A DNA stretch of 64,000 bases from Pseudomonas fluorescens (GCF_001648775.1 NZ_LVEJ01000032.1:26829-90828); one strand, 5' to 3'. Counted from the stretch's first letter, positions 27,496 through 36,578 are shown. Made by a program: numbers and translations. The notes: generated from the letters alone by a model not told the origin.

Positions 27496-28038
27496 TCAGC
27501 CGCGCTCACCTTGCAGCCATTGCAACTGGACTTCGTGCTGACCACGGTCGTCGGTGACGAAGATCGTCCCTTCGCTGATCATCACGTCCCACTTGATCAC
27601 GCGCGGCATGTCCTTGGCCAGGGTCTCCAGCACTTCTTGCGGGACGGCGGCGATATTGACGTTTTTCAGGTTCTTGATCGCCGGGATCACCTTGGTTTCC
27701 CACACGCGCAGGCTGCCGTAGGCGAGCAGGCTGGTGCGCTCGGTGCGACGCGAGCACCAGGTCAGGCGATCGGCATCCGGTTGACCAACTTCGATCCAGT
27801 GCAGAACACGATCGTCCAGGCTCTTTTCCCACAGCGCAGGTTCATCCACGTCTGACAGACCGCGACCAAACGACAACTGCTCGTTGTACCAGAGGGCGTA
27901 GGCCAGCAGTCGCACGGTCATGCGCTCTTCGGTCTCCGAAGGGTGACGGGCAATGGTCTGCTTGACGCTCTCGTAGACGCTGCGGTCGAGGTCGGTGAGG
28001 TTCAGTTCAAACTTGTAGGTGGTCGAAGGCTGGGCCAT
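27496..28038 (-). CDS. yaeQ: YaeQ family protein
   Basis: This 180-residue YaeQ-family protein has a fold related to PD-(D/E)XK nucleases and no settled function. The start MAQPSTTYKFELNLTDLDRSVYE is the family's N-terminus, so ATG 28038 is preferred to a start 33 bases further up. The segment MTVRLLAYALWYNEQLSFGRGLSDVDEPALW contains the conserved acidic positions. It probably shares a transcript with recJ. Confidence 0.92.
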   Translation of the reverse strand: MAQPSTTYKFELNLTDLDRSVYESVKQTIARHPSETEERMTVRLLAYALWYNEQLSFGRGLSDVDEPALWEKSLDDRVLHWIEVGQPDADRLTWCSRRTERTSLLAYGSLRVWETKVIPAIKNLKNVNIAAVPQEVLETLAKDMPRVIKWDVMISEGTIFVTDDRGQHEVQLQWLQGERG

Positions 28039-28184
28039 GAACGGGCTTCTTGATACGAGGAAAGTCGGCAAGTCTAACCGATGCTGTAGGCAATCTTCGA
28101 ATTGATGGCGATCAACCTGCGGCGCCTGACAGCCGGCTATGTTAAAACGCTGTATCTGCTCAGCCTTGTCCTACAGGATTTCGC

Positions 28185-29384
28185 ATGCCGTTCACCAGCA
28201 AACCGCTCTCGGGTCTGAAAGTCATTGAATTGGGTACGTTGATTGCCGGGCCGTTTGCCTCGCGCATTTGCGGCGAGTTCGGCGCCGAAGTGATCAAGAT
28301 CGAATCGCCGGATGGCGGTGATCCGCTGCGCAAGTGGCGCAAGTTGTATGAAGGCACGTCGTTGTGGTGGTTCGTGCAGGCGCGCAACAAAAAGTCACTG
28401 ACGCTGAACCTCAAACACCCCGACGGTTTGGCGATCCTCAAACAACTGCTCAGCGAAGCCGACATCCTCATTGAGAACTTCCGCCCCGGCGTGCTGGAAA
28501 AACTCGGCCTGAGCTGGGAAACCCTGCACGCACTGAATCCGAAACTGGTGATGGTGCGCCTGTCCGGTTTCGGCCAGACCGGGCCGATGAAGGATCAGCC
28601 GGGCTTCGGTGCGGTCGGCGAATCCATGGGCGGCCTGCGCTACATCACTGGTTTCGAAGACCGGCCACCGGTGCGCACCGGGATTTCCATCGGCGACTCG
28701 ATTGCCGCGCTGTGGGGCGTGATTGGTGCGCTGATGGCGCTGCGGCATCGTGAGGTCAACGGTGGCACCGGCCAGGTCGTCGATGTGGCGTTGTACGAAG
28801 CGATTTTCGCGATGATGGAAAGCATGGTGCCGGAGTTCGATGTGTTCGGTTTCATTCGCGAACGCAGCGGCAACATCATGCCCGGCATCACGCCGTCGTC
28901 GATCCACACCAGCGCCGACGGCAGACACGTGCAGATTGGCGCCAATGGTGACGCGATCTTCAAGCGTTTCATGTTGATCATCGGCCGTGAAGACCTGGCC
29001 AATGACCCGACGCTGGCCAGCAACGACGGGCGCGACAACCGTCGTGACGAGTTGTATGGCGTGATCGATCGCTGGGTCAATTCGCTGCCGCTGCAATCCG
29101 TACTCGACCTGCTCAATCAGGCCGAGGTGCCGGCCAGCCGGATTTTCAGTGCCGAAGACATGTTCAACGACCCGCAGTACCTGGCGCGAGAAATGTTCCT
29201 CCACGCCAAGCTGCCGGACGGCAAGGACTTCAAGATGCCGGGCATCGTGCCGAAACTCTCTGATACACCCGGCACGTCCGAATGGGTCGGACCGCAGCTC
29301 GGTGAACACAACGCGCAGGTACTCCACGATCTTGGCTACGACGAGAAGCAGATCGCCCGACTGCGCGAAGACGGAGCCATTTAA
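28185..29384 (+). CDS. CaiB/BaiF family CoA transferase
   Basis: This 399-residue family III CoA transferase starts SGLKVIELGTLIAGPFASRICGEFGAEVIKIE, includes the NFRPGVLEKLGL motif, and carries the catalytic Asp in TGQVVDVALYEAIF. It moves CoA between carboxylic acids; the acids cannot be named from the sequence. AGGA precedes the ATG. The following solute-binding-like gene begins two bases after its stop. Confidence 0.9.
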   Translation: MPFTSKPLSGLKVIELGTLIAGPFASRICGEFGAEVIKIESPDGGDPLRKWRKLYEGTSLWWFVQARNKKSLTLNLKHPDGLAILKQLLSEADILIENFRPGVLEKLGLSWETLHALNPKLVMVRLSGFGQTGPMKDQPGFGAVGESMGGLRYITGFEDRPPVRTGISIGDSIAALWGVIGALMALRHREVNGGTGQVVDVALYEAIFAMMESMVPEFDVFGFIRERSGNIMPGITPSSIHTSADGRHVQIGANGDAIFKRFMLIIGREDLANDPTLASNDGRDNRRDELYGVIDRWVNSLPLQSVLDLLNQAEVPASRIFSAEDMFNDPQYLAREMFLHAKLPDGKDFKMPGIVPKLSDTPGTSEWVGPQLGEHNAQVLHDLGYDEKQIARLREDGAI

Positions 29385-29385
29385 G

Positions 29386-30291
29386 CTGAAGCGCGCGCAG
29401 ACCTCACCGAACAACCGCGCCCTTCACTGGTGGACATGGCGGCTGTTCGGTCTGTTATTTCTGCTGGCCCTGTCCGCCGGGGCTCAGGCTAAACCGATGC
29501 TGATCTGGTTGCTGCGTGACCTGCCGCCGCTGACCATTTACGAAGGCCCGAAAAAGGGCCAGGGCGTGATCGATCAATTGATGCCGCTGCTGATCGCCGG
29601 CATGCCGCAGTACGAACACACGCTGATGCGGGTCAATCGCGCCCGCGGTCTGCAAATGCTGCATGAAAATCCTTTCGCCTGTGACCCCGCGCTGTTGTGG
29701 AACAAGCAACGTGCGCAATGGGTCGCCTATTCGATTCCGGCGATCCGCGCGGTGAGTAATGGTTTGGTGGTTCGACAGCAGGATCGCGCGGTGCTCAAAC
29801 CCTATCTGGTGGACGGCGAAGTGGATCTGTCGGCGCTGCTCGCCGCCACCGACAGAAAAGTCGGCGTGGTTGCCGAACGCAGTTATGGCGAAGTCATCGA
29901 CACTATTTTGCATGAGGCGCCCAGCGGCGCGCTGACAGCACATTACGGCAACGACGCGTTGACCAATCTGCTGTCGATGCAGCGCTTGGGTCGGTTGCAG
30001 GTGGTGCTGGGTTACTGGCCGGAAATCCGCTACCAGGCGAAACAGGCGCAGATCGCCGAAGATGAGCTGGAGTTTTATCCCATACAGGGCAACGGGAAAT
30101 ATATCTCCGGGTACGTGGCCTGTTCCGACACCACACAGGGACGGCAGGCGATCAGCGAGATCAATCAACTGCTGCGCACCCTGCCCCACGAGCATTTGAA
30201 TCAGCTCTACGCGGCGTGGCTGGACCCCGAGCGCCAAGCCGATTATCTGCAACAGGCCCGCCTGTTTTTCGAACAGCAGGCCGCGCAGTAG
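29386..30291 (+). CDS. Periplasmic solute-binding-like protein (TIGR02285-type)
   Basis: The reading frame from 29386 gives about 301 residues. A short basic N-terminus is followed by a hydrophobic segment, LFGLLFLLALSAGAQAKP, that reads as a signal peptide. After that comes KPMLIWLLRDLPPLTIYEGPKKGQGVIDQ, the start of an SBP_bac_3-like domain of a family whose ligand is unknown. No ATG, GTG or TTG occurs in frame before the signal peptide. CTG 29386 with GGAG nine bases upstream is the best candidate, and it sits one base past the CoA-transferase stop. The start is therefore uncertain, but the protein is real by composition and homology. Confidence 0.72.
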   Translation: MKRAQTSPNNRALHWWTWRLFGLLFLLALSAGAQAKPMLIWLLRDLPPLTIYEGPKKGQGVIDQLMPLLIAGMPQYEHTLMRVNRARGLQMLHENPFACDPALLWNKQRAQWVAYSIPAIRAVSNGLVVRQQDRAVLKPYLVDGEVDLSALLAATDRKVGVVAERSYGEVIDTILHEAPSGALTAHYGNDALTNLLSMQRLGRLQVVLGYWPEIRYQAKQAQIAEDELEFYPIQGNGKYISGYVACSDTTQGRQAISEINQLLRTLPHEHLNQLYAAWLDPERQADYLQQARLFFEQQAAQ

Positions 30292-30310
30292 GTAAACGCC
30301 GGACAAAAGA

Positions 30311-30342
30311 AACCCCGAGAAGTGGGGAGACGACTCGGGGTT
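30311..30342. terminator. Terminator-like hairpin after the solute-binding gene
   Basis: AACCCCGAG (30311-30319) and CTCGGGGTT (30334-30342) form a 9-bp stem with a 14-base loop. There is no T-run beyond the stem, so its efficiency is doubtful. The remaining bases to 30466 show no gene. Confidence 0.5.
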
Positions 30343-30466
30343 AAACGTGGTCTACAAAGGACCCGTAGCAGCAAGCGACAAGCACCGGAGCACAATGCTT
30401 GATCCTGCTGTTATGGGGTCTGACTGACAGGGATGCAGGAAGGTTCCCACAAAAAATATTTCATCT

Positions 30467-30748
30467 TTACAGCGCGGCACGCTTATCCAGCGCCGCGTTG
30501 CGCAATGCCGCGATCACGCAGGGCTCCAGGCGTCCTTCGGCGATAAGAACGTCACGGTGCAGCCCGTCGACCACATCCGTCAGCAAGCGCTTGTCGCTCA
30601 ATTGCGCCTGATTGAATTCGCGTTCCACCACAATCGCACCGTTGCTGTTTTTCAAGGTCACCCGGCATTCGCCACGGGCACCGCTTGCAGACAACGAAAC
30701 CTGATACGGGCTCAGAGCCTCACCGAGCAATAGACTGATACTTTCCAT
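30467..30748 (-). CDS. DUF3509-type conserved Pseudomonas protein
   Basis: This 93-residue protein begins MESISLLLGEALSPYQVSLSASG and fits the small DUF3509 family restricted to pseudomonads. No catalytic motif is visible, and the function is unknown. ATG 30748 has GGAG six bases upstream; an in-frame GTG at 30760 is less well placed. It stands alone, 167 bases from the receiver-like gene. Confidence 0.75.
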   Translation of the reverse strand: MESISLLLGEALSPYQVSLSASGARGECRVTLKNSNGAIVVEREFNQAQLSDKRLLTDVVDGLHRDVLIAEGRLEPCVIAALRNAALDKRAAL

Positions 30749-30915
30749 CTCGATCTCCACTCAATAGTCCGAAAACATTGTGTCTGGGGCATGTTCACAG
30801 TAAATGACCACCGGCCCGAGAAGAAAGTTCTGCCTGCCGACTGCTCCATCCGTGGAAGCGTTACCGGTTGGTCAGAGCATGCACGGTGAAGATGACAGAA
30901 AAATAACCGTCCGCT

Positions 30916-31323
30916 TCAGGCCTCGGCAGCCGGCGCAGCAGCGATCAGGTAACCGTCGAGCAAACCTCGCATGAGCACCGCTGAGACCGGCGTTTGCAGG
31001 CATCCCAGCAGTCGCACCCGGTGCTCGCTGAGCAACGGATCGAGATCCGCCAGCACGCTTGAAGCGACCGCGCCCAGCAGGATCAACGCATGCGCTTCAC
31101 GCTGCCGGGCCAGATGATGAATCAACGCCAGGCCATCGCCGCCCTTGAGTTGCGGATCGCAGATGGCGATATCGACCGCGCCGCGATGCCCCAGTGAACA
31201 CAGGGCCGCTGCCAGCGACGGCGCCGTCAGCACGTCATAGATGCCAATGGCATTGAGCATTTGATGCAATGCCATCAGCTGGAAGGGGTTGGGTTCAAGA
31301 ATCAGGACTTTTAGCGAGCGCAT
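30916..31323 (-). CDS. Stand-alone receiver-like protein with a degenerate active site
   Basis: This 135-residue CheY-like fold begins MRSLKVLILEPNPFQLMALHQML. The phospho-acceptor position is Asp56 (DIAICDPQLKGGDG). The metal-binding acidic pair is reduced to Glu10, and the conserved Lys before Pro is Thr111 (CLQTPVS), so classical phosphorylation is doubtful. ATG 31323 starts at the family's first strand. It follows a sensor-like gene that has lost its kinase, so it may be a leftover of a two-component system or a non-phosphorylated receiver. Confidence 0.72.
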   Translation of the reverse strand: MRSLKVLILEPNPFQLMALHQMLNAIGIYDVLTAPSLAAALCSLGHRGAVDIAICDPQLKGGDGLALIHHLARQREAHALILLGAVASSVLADLDPLLSEHRVRLLGCLQTPVSAVLMRGLLDGYLIAAAPAAEA

Positions 31324-31440
31324 GAGCGACCTCTGGGGCGACGTTCGCGGACTCTCACCGCAGGTATCGCTCACTCTAGGACAGCCGTCTTAAGCCTCCC
31401 ATCGGAAAAGTAGCCGTGTCTTATAGGACATTTCCCAAGT

Positions 31441-32820
31441 TCACTGCAGACATCGACAGCCGCTTTCGGTGCGACGCTGAGTGATGTCCGTCCAGCCACC
31501 GAGCAATCCGCGTAATTTGCCGTCGGCGCTGTAGAACGGCACCGTCCATTGGTAGACCTCGCGCGGGCCATTCTTGAACTGCAATTGCCGTTTGCTGAAG
31601 CGCGATTTGCGCGTGCGCAACTGCACCATGAACTCGTCGTGCAGCATCAAGGCCGTCGCCTCAGGCAAGGCGTCCACTTCGATCAACTGACGCCCCTGCA
31701 CTTGATCCAGACGAATCGACAGCGCCTCTTCATAGCTGCGGTTGCACATGATCAGGCGCCCTTGCAGATCGCGGACAAACACCGGGTCAGGCATGGAATC
31801 AATCAGTGCATGTTGAAACGCCAGTTGATCGCCGAGATCCTTTTCCGCCTCGCGTCGCAACTTGATCACTGCCGCCAGTCGCCGGTTCCACACCAGCGAC
31901 AGCAGCCCGAATACGCCCCAGCCGCCCATCAACCAGCAACCCCACTCGAGCAGCCGCTGGCCGATCGTAGGTACCGGTACCGGCGAAATACCCTCCAGCC
32001 ATTTCAATCGAATCGCGCGCAATTCGGCGGCCGGAAAAGCCTCCAGGGCCTTGTTGAGAATACTCAGCAGCTGTGGCATGCCCTTGCGCACTGCCAGATG
32101 ATCAGCCTCCCATTTGCCCTCCACCAGCCCCCCTACCCTGAGCAAACCCAAGGGGTAGAGTTGCGCACCGATTTCGTTTTCGATGGTGGCGTAGGCTTCG
32201 CCGCTCTCGACCAGGGCCCGGGCCTCGGCGTAAGTCTTGACCGAACGCACTTCGATCAGGGGGAAGTCGCGCCGGATCACGTCTTCCAGGGCGTGCCGGG
32301 CCGGCAGCACAACCACACGCCCACTCAACTGCTCGAAAGACTCCACGCTCGGTGCTCCGGCGCGACCGACAAACACCCAGCCAGCCCCACCGAACGCGTG
32401 GCTGAAATCCAGGAACACCTTGCGTTCATCGCTCATCGCCAGCGTCGTGCTGATGTCCGCCGCCCCGCTCTCCAGACGCTCGAGCATATGGTCGGTGGAA
32501 AACGATTCCTGATGCTCAAACTGCAGCCCGGTCATCGCACTGACGCGCTTGAGCACATCATTGTTCAAACCGCTCCATTGCCCGTGTTCATCCTGAAACA
32601 GATATAACGGGTATTGCACCGACGCCACCGTCACCTTGGGGTTCTCGCGAATCCATTGACGCTCATCGGCATCGAGTGCAACAGGTTGCACACTGAACGC
32701 GTCGATATCCTCATGCAGCGCCAATTGCGCCGCCACGCTGCAACGCATCACTCCCAGCATGCCCAACAAAAACAACCCGCCCAGTGCCGGTCTCAAACCT
32801 CTATAAAACAGCATTGCCAC
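31441..32820 (-). CDS. Truncated BvgS/EvgS-like sensor: periplasmic SBP domain, TM and PAS, no kinase
   Basis: This 459-residue protein has a signal-anchor segment (about 1-30) and a periplasmic solute-binding (SBP_bac_3) domain from about 58 to 275 (NPKVTVASVQYPLYLFQDEHGQWSGLNNDVLKRV is its start). A membrane helix follows near 290-315, then a short coiled-coil and a PAS domain with associated PAC segment (TVPFYSADGKLRGLLGGWTDITQRR). It then ends abruptly with TESGCRCLQ. In BvgS-type sensors this point leads into the histidine kinase core, so the kinase, receiver and HPt domains are missing. It may be a deletion remnant or may act as a receptor lacking output. Confidence 0.78.
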   Translation of the reverse strand: MAMLFYRGLRPALGGLFLLGMLGVMRCSVAAQLALHEDIDAFSVQPVALDADERQWIRENPKVTVASVQYPLYLFQDEHGQWSGLNNDVLKRVSAMTGLQFEHQESFSTDHMLERLESGAADISTTLAMSDERKVFLDFSHAFGGAGWVFVGRAGAPSVESFEQLSGRVVVLPARHALEDVIRRDFPLIEVRSVKTYAEARALVESGEAYATIENEIGAQLYPLGLLRVGGLVEGKWEADHLAVRKGMPQLLSILNKALEAFPAAELRAIRLKWLEGISPVPVPTIGQRLLEWGCWLMGGWGVFGLLSLVWNRRLAAVIKLRREAEKDLGDQLAFQHALIDSMPDPVFVRDLQGRLIMCNRSYEEALSIRLDQVQGRQLIEVDALPEATALMLHDEFMVQLRTRKSRFSKRQLQFKNGPREVYQWTVPFYSADGKLRGLLGGWTDITQRRTESGCRCLQ

Positions 32821-32887
32821 TTCCTTCGTGATCGACTCACCCGTCCTTCATGGGTGAAAACCCGAGCAGTGTGGCAGCAGAAACAAA

Positions 32888-32919
32888 AAAGCCCGTCAGG
32901 AGACGGGCTTCAAAATGTG
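32888..32919 (-). terminator. Intrinsic terminator of thrC
   Basis: Read on the minus strand, AAGCCCGTC-TCCT-GACGGGCTT forms a 9-bp stem followed by a T-run, 15 bases past the thrC stop. Confidence 0.88.
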
Positions 32920-32934
32920 ACAGCTTTTGCAGGC

Positions 32935-34344
32935 TTAAAGCGGCTTGCCGCGGTTGCCATGCTGGCTGACAAAGGCTTGCACGGCTTTCAGCTCATTTGG
33001 CAGAACGGTGCAGCGCTCGTTTCGTTCAAACAAATCAGAAAGATGTGTAGGTAGTTCGAGCGCTTTTCCTACACCGGCTTTCTCTACAGCCTCTGGGAAT
33101 TTCACCGGGTGAGCGGTGCCCAGAATGACCATTGGGATGTCCAGGCTGCGCCGGCATTCGCGCGCAGCCTTGACGCCGATGGCGGTGTGCGGATCCAGCA
33201 CTTCGCCGGTCTGCTCGTACACTTGCGCAATCGTTTCGCAGGTTTGTGCGTCATCCACGGCCAGCGAGTCGAACAGCTTGCGTGCTTCGGTCCAACGCTC
33301 TTGCTCGACGCTGAAACCGCCACCTTGCTTGAACGAATCCATCAGGCCGGCGATCGCTGCGCCGTTGCGACCGTGCAGGTCGAACAGCAGGCGTTCGAAG
33401 TTCGACGAGACCATGATGTCCATCGACGGCGACAGCGTGGCGTGCAGGGTGTCCTTGACGTACTGATTGCCGCTCATGAAGCGGTGCAGGATGTCGTTGC
33501 GGTTGGTGGCGACGATCAACTGGTTGATCGGCAGGCCCATGTTACGCGCCAGGTAACCGGCGAAGATGTCGCCGAAGTTGCCGGTCGGCACCGAGAACGA
33601 CACCGAACGCGCCGGGCCGCCCAACTGCAGGGCTGCGTGGAAGTAGTAGACGATCTGGGCCATGATCCGCGCCCAGTTGATCGAGTTCACCGCGACCAGA
33701 CGCGTGCCTTTGAGGAAGCTCTGATCGGCGAAGCTGGCCTTGACCATTTCCTGGCAGTCATCGAAGTTGCCTTCGATGGCGATGTTGTGGATGTTCTCGC
33801 CGAAGATCGTCGTCATCTGGCGCCGCTGCACTTCAGACACACGGTTGTGCGGGTGCAGGATGAAGATGTCGACGTTTTCGCAGTGCTTGCAGCCTTCGAT
33901 GGCGGCCGAACCGGTGTCACCGGAAGTAGCGCCAACGATTACGACGCGCTCGCCGCGTTTTTCCAGCACGTAGTCGAGCAGACGACCGAGCAGTTGCAGG
34001 GCGAAGTCCTTGAACGCCAGGGTCGGGCCGTGGAACAGCTCGAGCACCCATTCGTTGCCGTTCAGCTGACGCAGCGGCGCCACGGCGCTGTGCGAGAACA
34101 CGCCGTAGGTTTCTTCGAGAATCTTTTTGAAATCGGCATCCGGAATACTGCCGGTGACGAACGGGCGCATGACGCGGAAAGCCAGCTCGTGATACGGCAG
34201 GCCGGCCCAGGAAGCGATTTCTTCCTGGGTGAAACGTGGCAGGTTTTCCGGAACGTACAGACCGCCGTCGGTCGCCAGACCAGCCAGAAGGACGTCTTCG
34301 AAATTCAGGGCCGGTGCCTGGCCGCGGGTACTGATGTAACGCAT
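32935..34344 (-). CDS. thrC: Threonine synthase
   Basis: This 469-residue PLP enzyme converts O-phosphohomoserine to threonine, the last step of the pathway. The PLP-binding Lys lies in ELFHGPTLAFKDFALQLLGRLL, and the substrate loop is VGATSGDTGSAAIEG. It begins MRYISTRGQAPALNFEDVLLAGLA, so ATG 34344 is chosen over an in-frame start 12 bases upstream. It follows hom by 66 bases in the same orientation, forming the usual pseudomonad hom-thrC unit. Confidence 0.96.
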   Translation of the reverse strand: MRYISTRGQAPALNFEDVLLAGLATDGGLYVPENLPRFTQEEIASWAGLPYHELAFRVMRPFVTGSIPDADFKKILEETYGVFSHSAVAPLRQLNGNEWVLELFHGPTLAFKDFALQLLGRLLDYVLEKRGERVVIVGATSGDTGSAAIEGCKHCENVDIFILHPHNRVSEVQRRQMTTIFGENIHNIAIEGNFDDCQEMVKASFADQSFLKGTRLVAVNSINWARIMAQIVYYFHAALQLGGPARSVSFSVPTGNFGDIFAGYLARNMGLPINQLIVATNRNDILHRFMSGNQYVKDTLHATLSPSMDIMVSSNFERLLFDLHGRNGAAIAGLMDSFKQGGGFSVEQERWTEARKLFDSLAVDDAQTCETIAQVYEQTGEVLDPHTAIGVKAARECRRSLDIPMVILGTAHPVKFPEAVEKAGVGKALELPTHLSDLFERNERCTVLPNELKAVQAFVSQHGNRGKPL

Positions 34345-34410
34345 GACTGACTCCAATGGAGAGTGTTCACAACAACGGCCCCGTTCACGCGGCCGGTGCA
34401 GGACAACGAC

Positions 34411-35715
34411 TTAGTTCAGGTGCTCGACGCGGATCCGTACCACCGGACCGTTGACGCCGGCCAGCGCTTCGAGGGCGGCGATGGCGTCGTTGATGCGCTG
34501 CTCGACCACGCGGTGGGTCAGCAGGATCATCGGCACCAGACCGTCGTGTTCCTCGACTTCCTTCTGCATGATCGACTCGATGTTGATGCCGCGCTCCGAG
34601 AGGATGCTCGCCACCTGAGCCAATACGCCCGGATGGTCCTTGGCCTGAATGCGCAGGTAGTACGCGCTTTCGCAGGCTTCGATCGGCAGGATCGGATGGG
34701 CCGACAGCGAGTCCGGCTGGAAGGCCAGGTGCGGCACACGGTTTTCCGGATCGGAAGTCATCGCACGAACCACGTCGACCAGGTCGGCGATCACCGACGA
34801 AGCGGTTGGCTCCATGCCAGCGCCAGCGCCATAGAACAGCGTCGAACCGGCGGCGTCACCGTTGACCATCACCGCGTTCATCACGCCGTTGACGTTGGCG
34901 ATCAGGCGATCGGCCGGGATCAGCGTCGGGTGCACGCGCAACTCGATACCGGCGGCAGTGCTGCGCGCCACGCCGAGGTGCTTGATGCGGTAGCCCAGCG
35001 CTTCGGCGTAGTTGACGTCAGCGGTGGTCAGCTTGGTGATGCCTTCGGTGTAAGCCTTGTCGAATTGCAGCGGAATGCCGAACGCGATAGAGGCCAGAAT
35101 CGTCAACTTGTGCGCGGCGTCGATGCCTTCAACGTCGAAGGTCGGATCGGCTTCGGCGTAACCCAGTGCCTGAGCTTCGGCCAGCACGTCTTCGAAGGTA
35201 CGGCCCTTCTCGCGCATTTCGGTGAGGATGAAGTTGCCGGTGCCGTTGATGATCCCGGCGACCCAGTTGATGCGGTTGGCGGACAGACCTTCACGGATCG
35301 CCTTGATCACCGGAATGCCACCGGCCACAGCCGCTTCGAACGCGACGATCACGCCTTTCTCGCGAGCCTTGGCGAAAATTTCATTACCGTGAACGGCAAT
35401 CAGAGCCTTGTTCGCGGTGACCACATGCTTGCCATTCTCGATGGCCTTGAGTACCAGCTCGCGGGCAACGGTGTAGCCGCCCATCAGCTCTATGACGATG
35501 TCGATCTCAGGGTTCGTGGCCACTTCGAAGACATCGTTGGTAATCGCAATACCGGTCGTCTGGAACTGAGGCTTTGGCGTGCGCATGGCAATTTGTGCCA
35601 CTTCGATTCCACGCCCGGCACGACGAGCAATTTCCTCGGCGTTGCGCTGAAGTACGTTGAAGGTACCGCCACCGACGGTCCCTAACCCACAGATGCCTAC
35701 TTTGACCGGATTCAC
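34411..35715 (-). CDS. hom: Homoserine dehydrogenase
   Basis: This 434-residue monofunctional enzyme reduces aspartate semialdehyde to homoserine. It has the NAD(P)-binding VGICGLGTVGGGTFNVL at the N-terminus and the catalytic domain with AAVAGGIPVIKAIREGL. A C-terminal ACT domain (AYYLRIQAKDHPGVLAQVASILSERGINIESI) is consistent with threonine feedback. There is no aspartokinase fusion. A hairpin with a T-run lies between dsbC and this gene. Confidence 0.96.
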   Translation of the reverse strand: MNPVKVGICGLGTVGGGTFNVLQRNAEEIARRAGRGIEVAQIAMRTPKPQFQTTGIAITNDVFEVATNPEIDIVIELMGGYTVARELVLKAIENGKHVVTANKALIAVHGNEIFAKAREKGVIVAFEAAVAGGIPVIKAIREGLSANRINWVAGIINGTGNFILTEMREKGRTFEDVLAEAQALGYAEADPTFDVEGIDAAHKLTILASIAFGIPLQFDKAYTEGITKLTTADVNYAEALGYRIKHLGVARSTAAGIELRVHPTLIPADRLIANVNGVMNAVMVNGDAAGSTLFYGAGAGMEPTASSVIADLVDVVRAMTSDPENRVPHLAFQPDSLSAHPILPIEACESAYYLRIQAKDHPGVLAQVASILSERGINIESIMQKEVEEHDGLVPMILLTHRVVEQRINDAIAALEALAGVNGPVVRIRVEHLN

Positions 35716-35729
35716 TGTGAACTCCCCAT

Positions 35730-35754
35730 AAAACGGCCGACACGGAGTCGGCCG
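35730..35754 (-). terminator. Terminator or attenuator-like hairpin between dsbC and hom
   Basis: CGGCCGAC (35734-35741) and GTCGGCCG (35747-35754) form an 8-bp stem with a 5-base loop. On the minus strand it is followed by TTTTA, and then within ten bases by the ribosome site region of hom. Confidence 0.7.
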
Positions 35755-35846
35755 GAAAACAACCGCGTGCTCGCGGCTCTCTATTAATGGCCCGGCGATG
35801 TGGCTGCCAGGCCATGATCGTCAGCGGCTGACCGCGACGATGCGAA

Positions 35847-36578
35847 TTACTTCGCGCCCAGCGCCAGTTTGGCGACTTGTGGCGCAGGCTGGTAGCCCGG
35901 AATGACTTGTCCGTCGGCCAAAACGATGGCCGGTGTACCGTTCACGCCAATCGACTGACCCAGAGCGAACTGTTTGGAAACCGGGTTCTCGCACTTGGCG
36001 GCCTTGATTTCCTTGCCATCGACCATTTTGTCCATGGCGGCTTTCTTGTCTTTCGAGCACCACACGGCTTGCAGTTGCTCGTCGCCCGGCGAGCCGAGGC
36101 CCTGGCGCGGGAACGCAACGTAGCGCACTTCGATGCCGCGCTTGTTCAGCTCAGGCACTTCGGCGTGCAGCTTGTGGCAATACGGGCAGGTGGTGTCGGT
36201 GAACACGGTGATGTGTGATTTGGTCTCGCCCACAGCGGGGTAAACCACGGTTTCGGCGACCGGGATGGCGTTGACCAGTTTGGAGATGCCCAGGCGTTCG
36301 GTCTTCTCGGTCAGGTTGACCGGTTTGCCGTCCTTGAGCTGGAACAGGTAACCCTGAACGATGTACTGGCCATCGGCGCTGGCGTAGAGCACGCGGCTGC
36401 CTTTGAGCTTGACTTCGTACATGCCCGGCAACGGGCTGGCGCTGATGCTTTCTACCGGAACCTCGAGTTCGAGTTTTTCCAGGCTTTGACGAATGGCTTT
36501 GTCGGCCGCGTCATCGGCGACGGCAAAGGTACTGACCAACGCAATGGCTGCGGCGGCGAAAATCTGGGTCAGACGCAT
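35847..36578 (-). CDS. dsbC: DsbC, periplasmic disulfide isomerase
   Basis: This 243-residue periplasmic thioredoxin-fold protein reshuffles wrong disulfides. A signal peptide covers the first 20 residues (cleavage near FAVADD), then comes the dimerisation domain, then the active site TDTTCPYCHKLH with Cys131/Cys134. The CPYC dipeptide differs from the CGYC of E. coli DsbC. ATG 36578 has AGGAG seven bases upstream and starts the signal peptide MRLTQIFAAAAIALVS. It lies between xerD and hom, the usual order in Pseudomonas. Confidence 0.95.
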   Translation of the reverse strand: MRLTQIFAAAAIALVSTFAVADDAADKAIRQSLEKLELEVPVESISASPLPGMYEVKLKGSRVLYASADGQYIVQGYLFQLKDGKPVNLTEKTERLGISKLVNAIPVAETVVYPAVGETKSHITVFTDTTCPYCHKLHAEVPELNKRGIEVRYVAFPRQGLGSPGDEQLQAVWCSKDKKAAMDKMVDGKEIKAAKCENPVSKQFALGQSIGVNGTPAIVLADGQVIPGYQPAPQVAKLALGAK

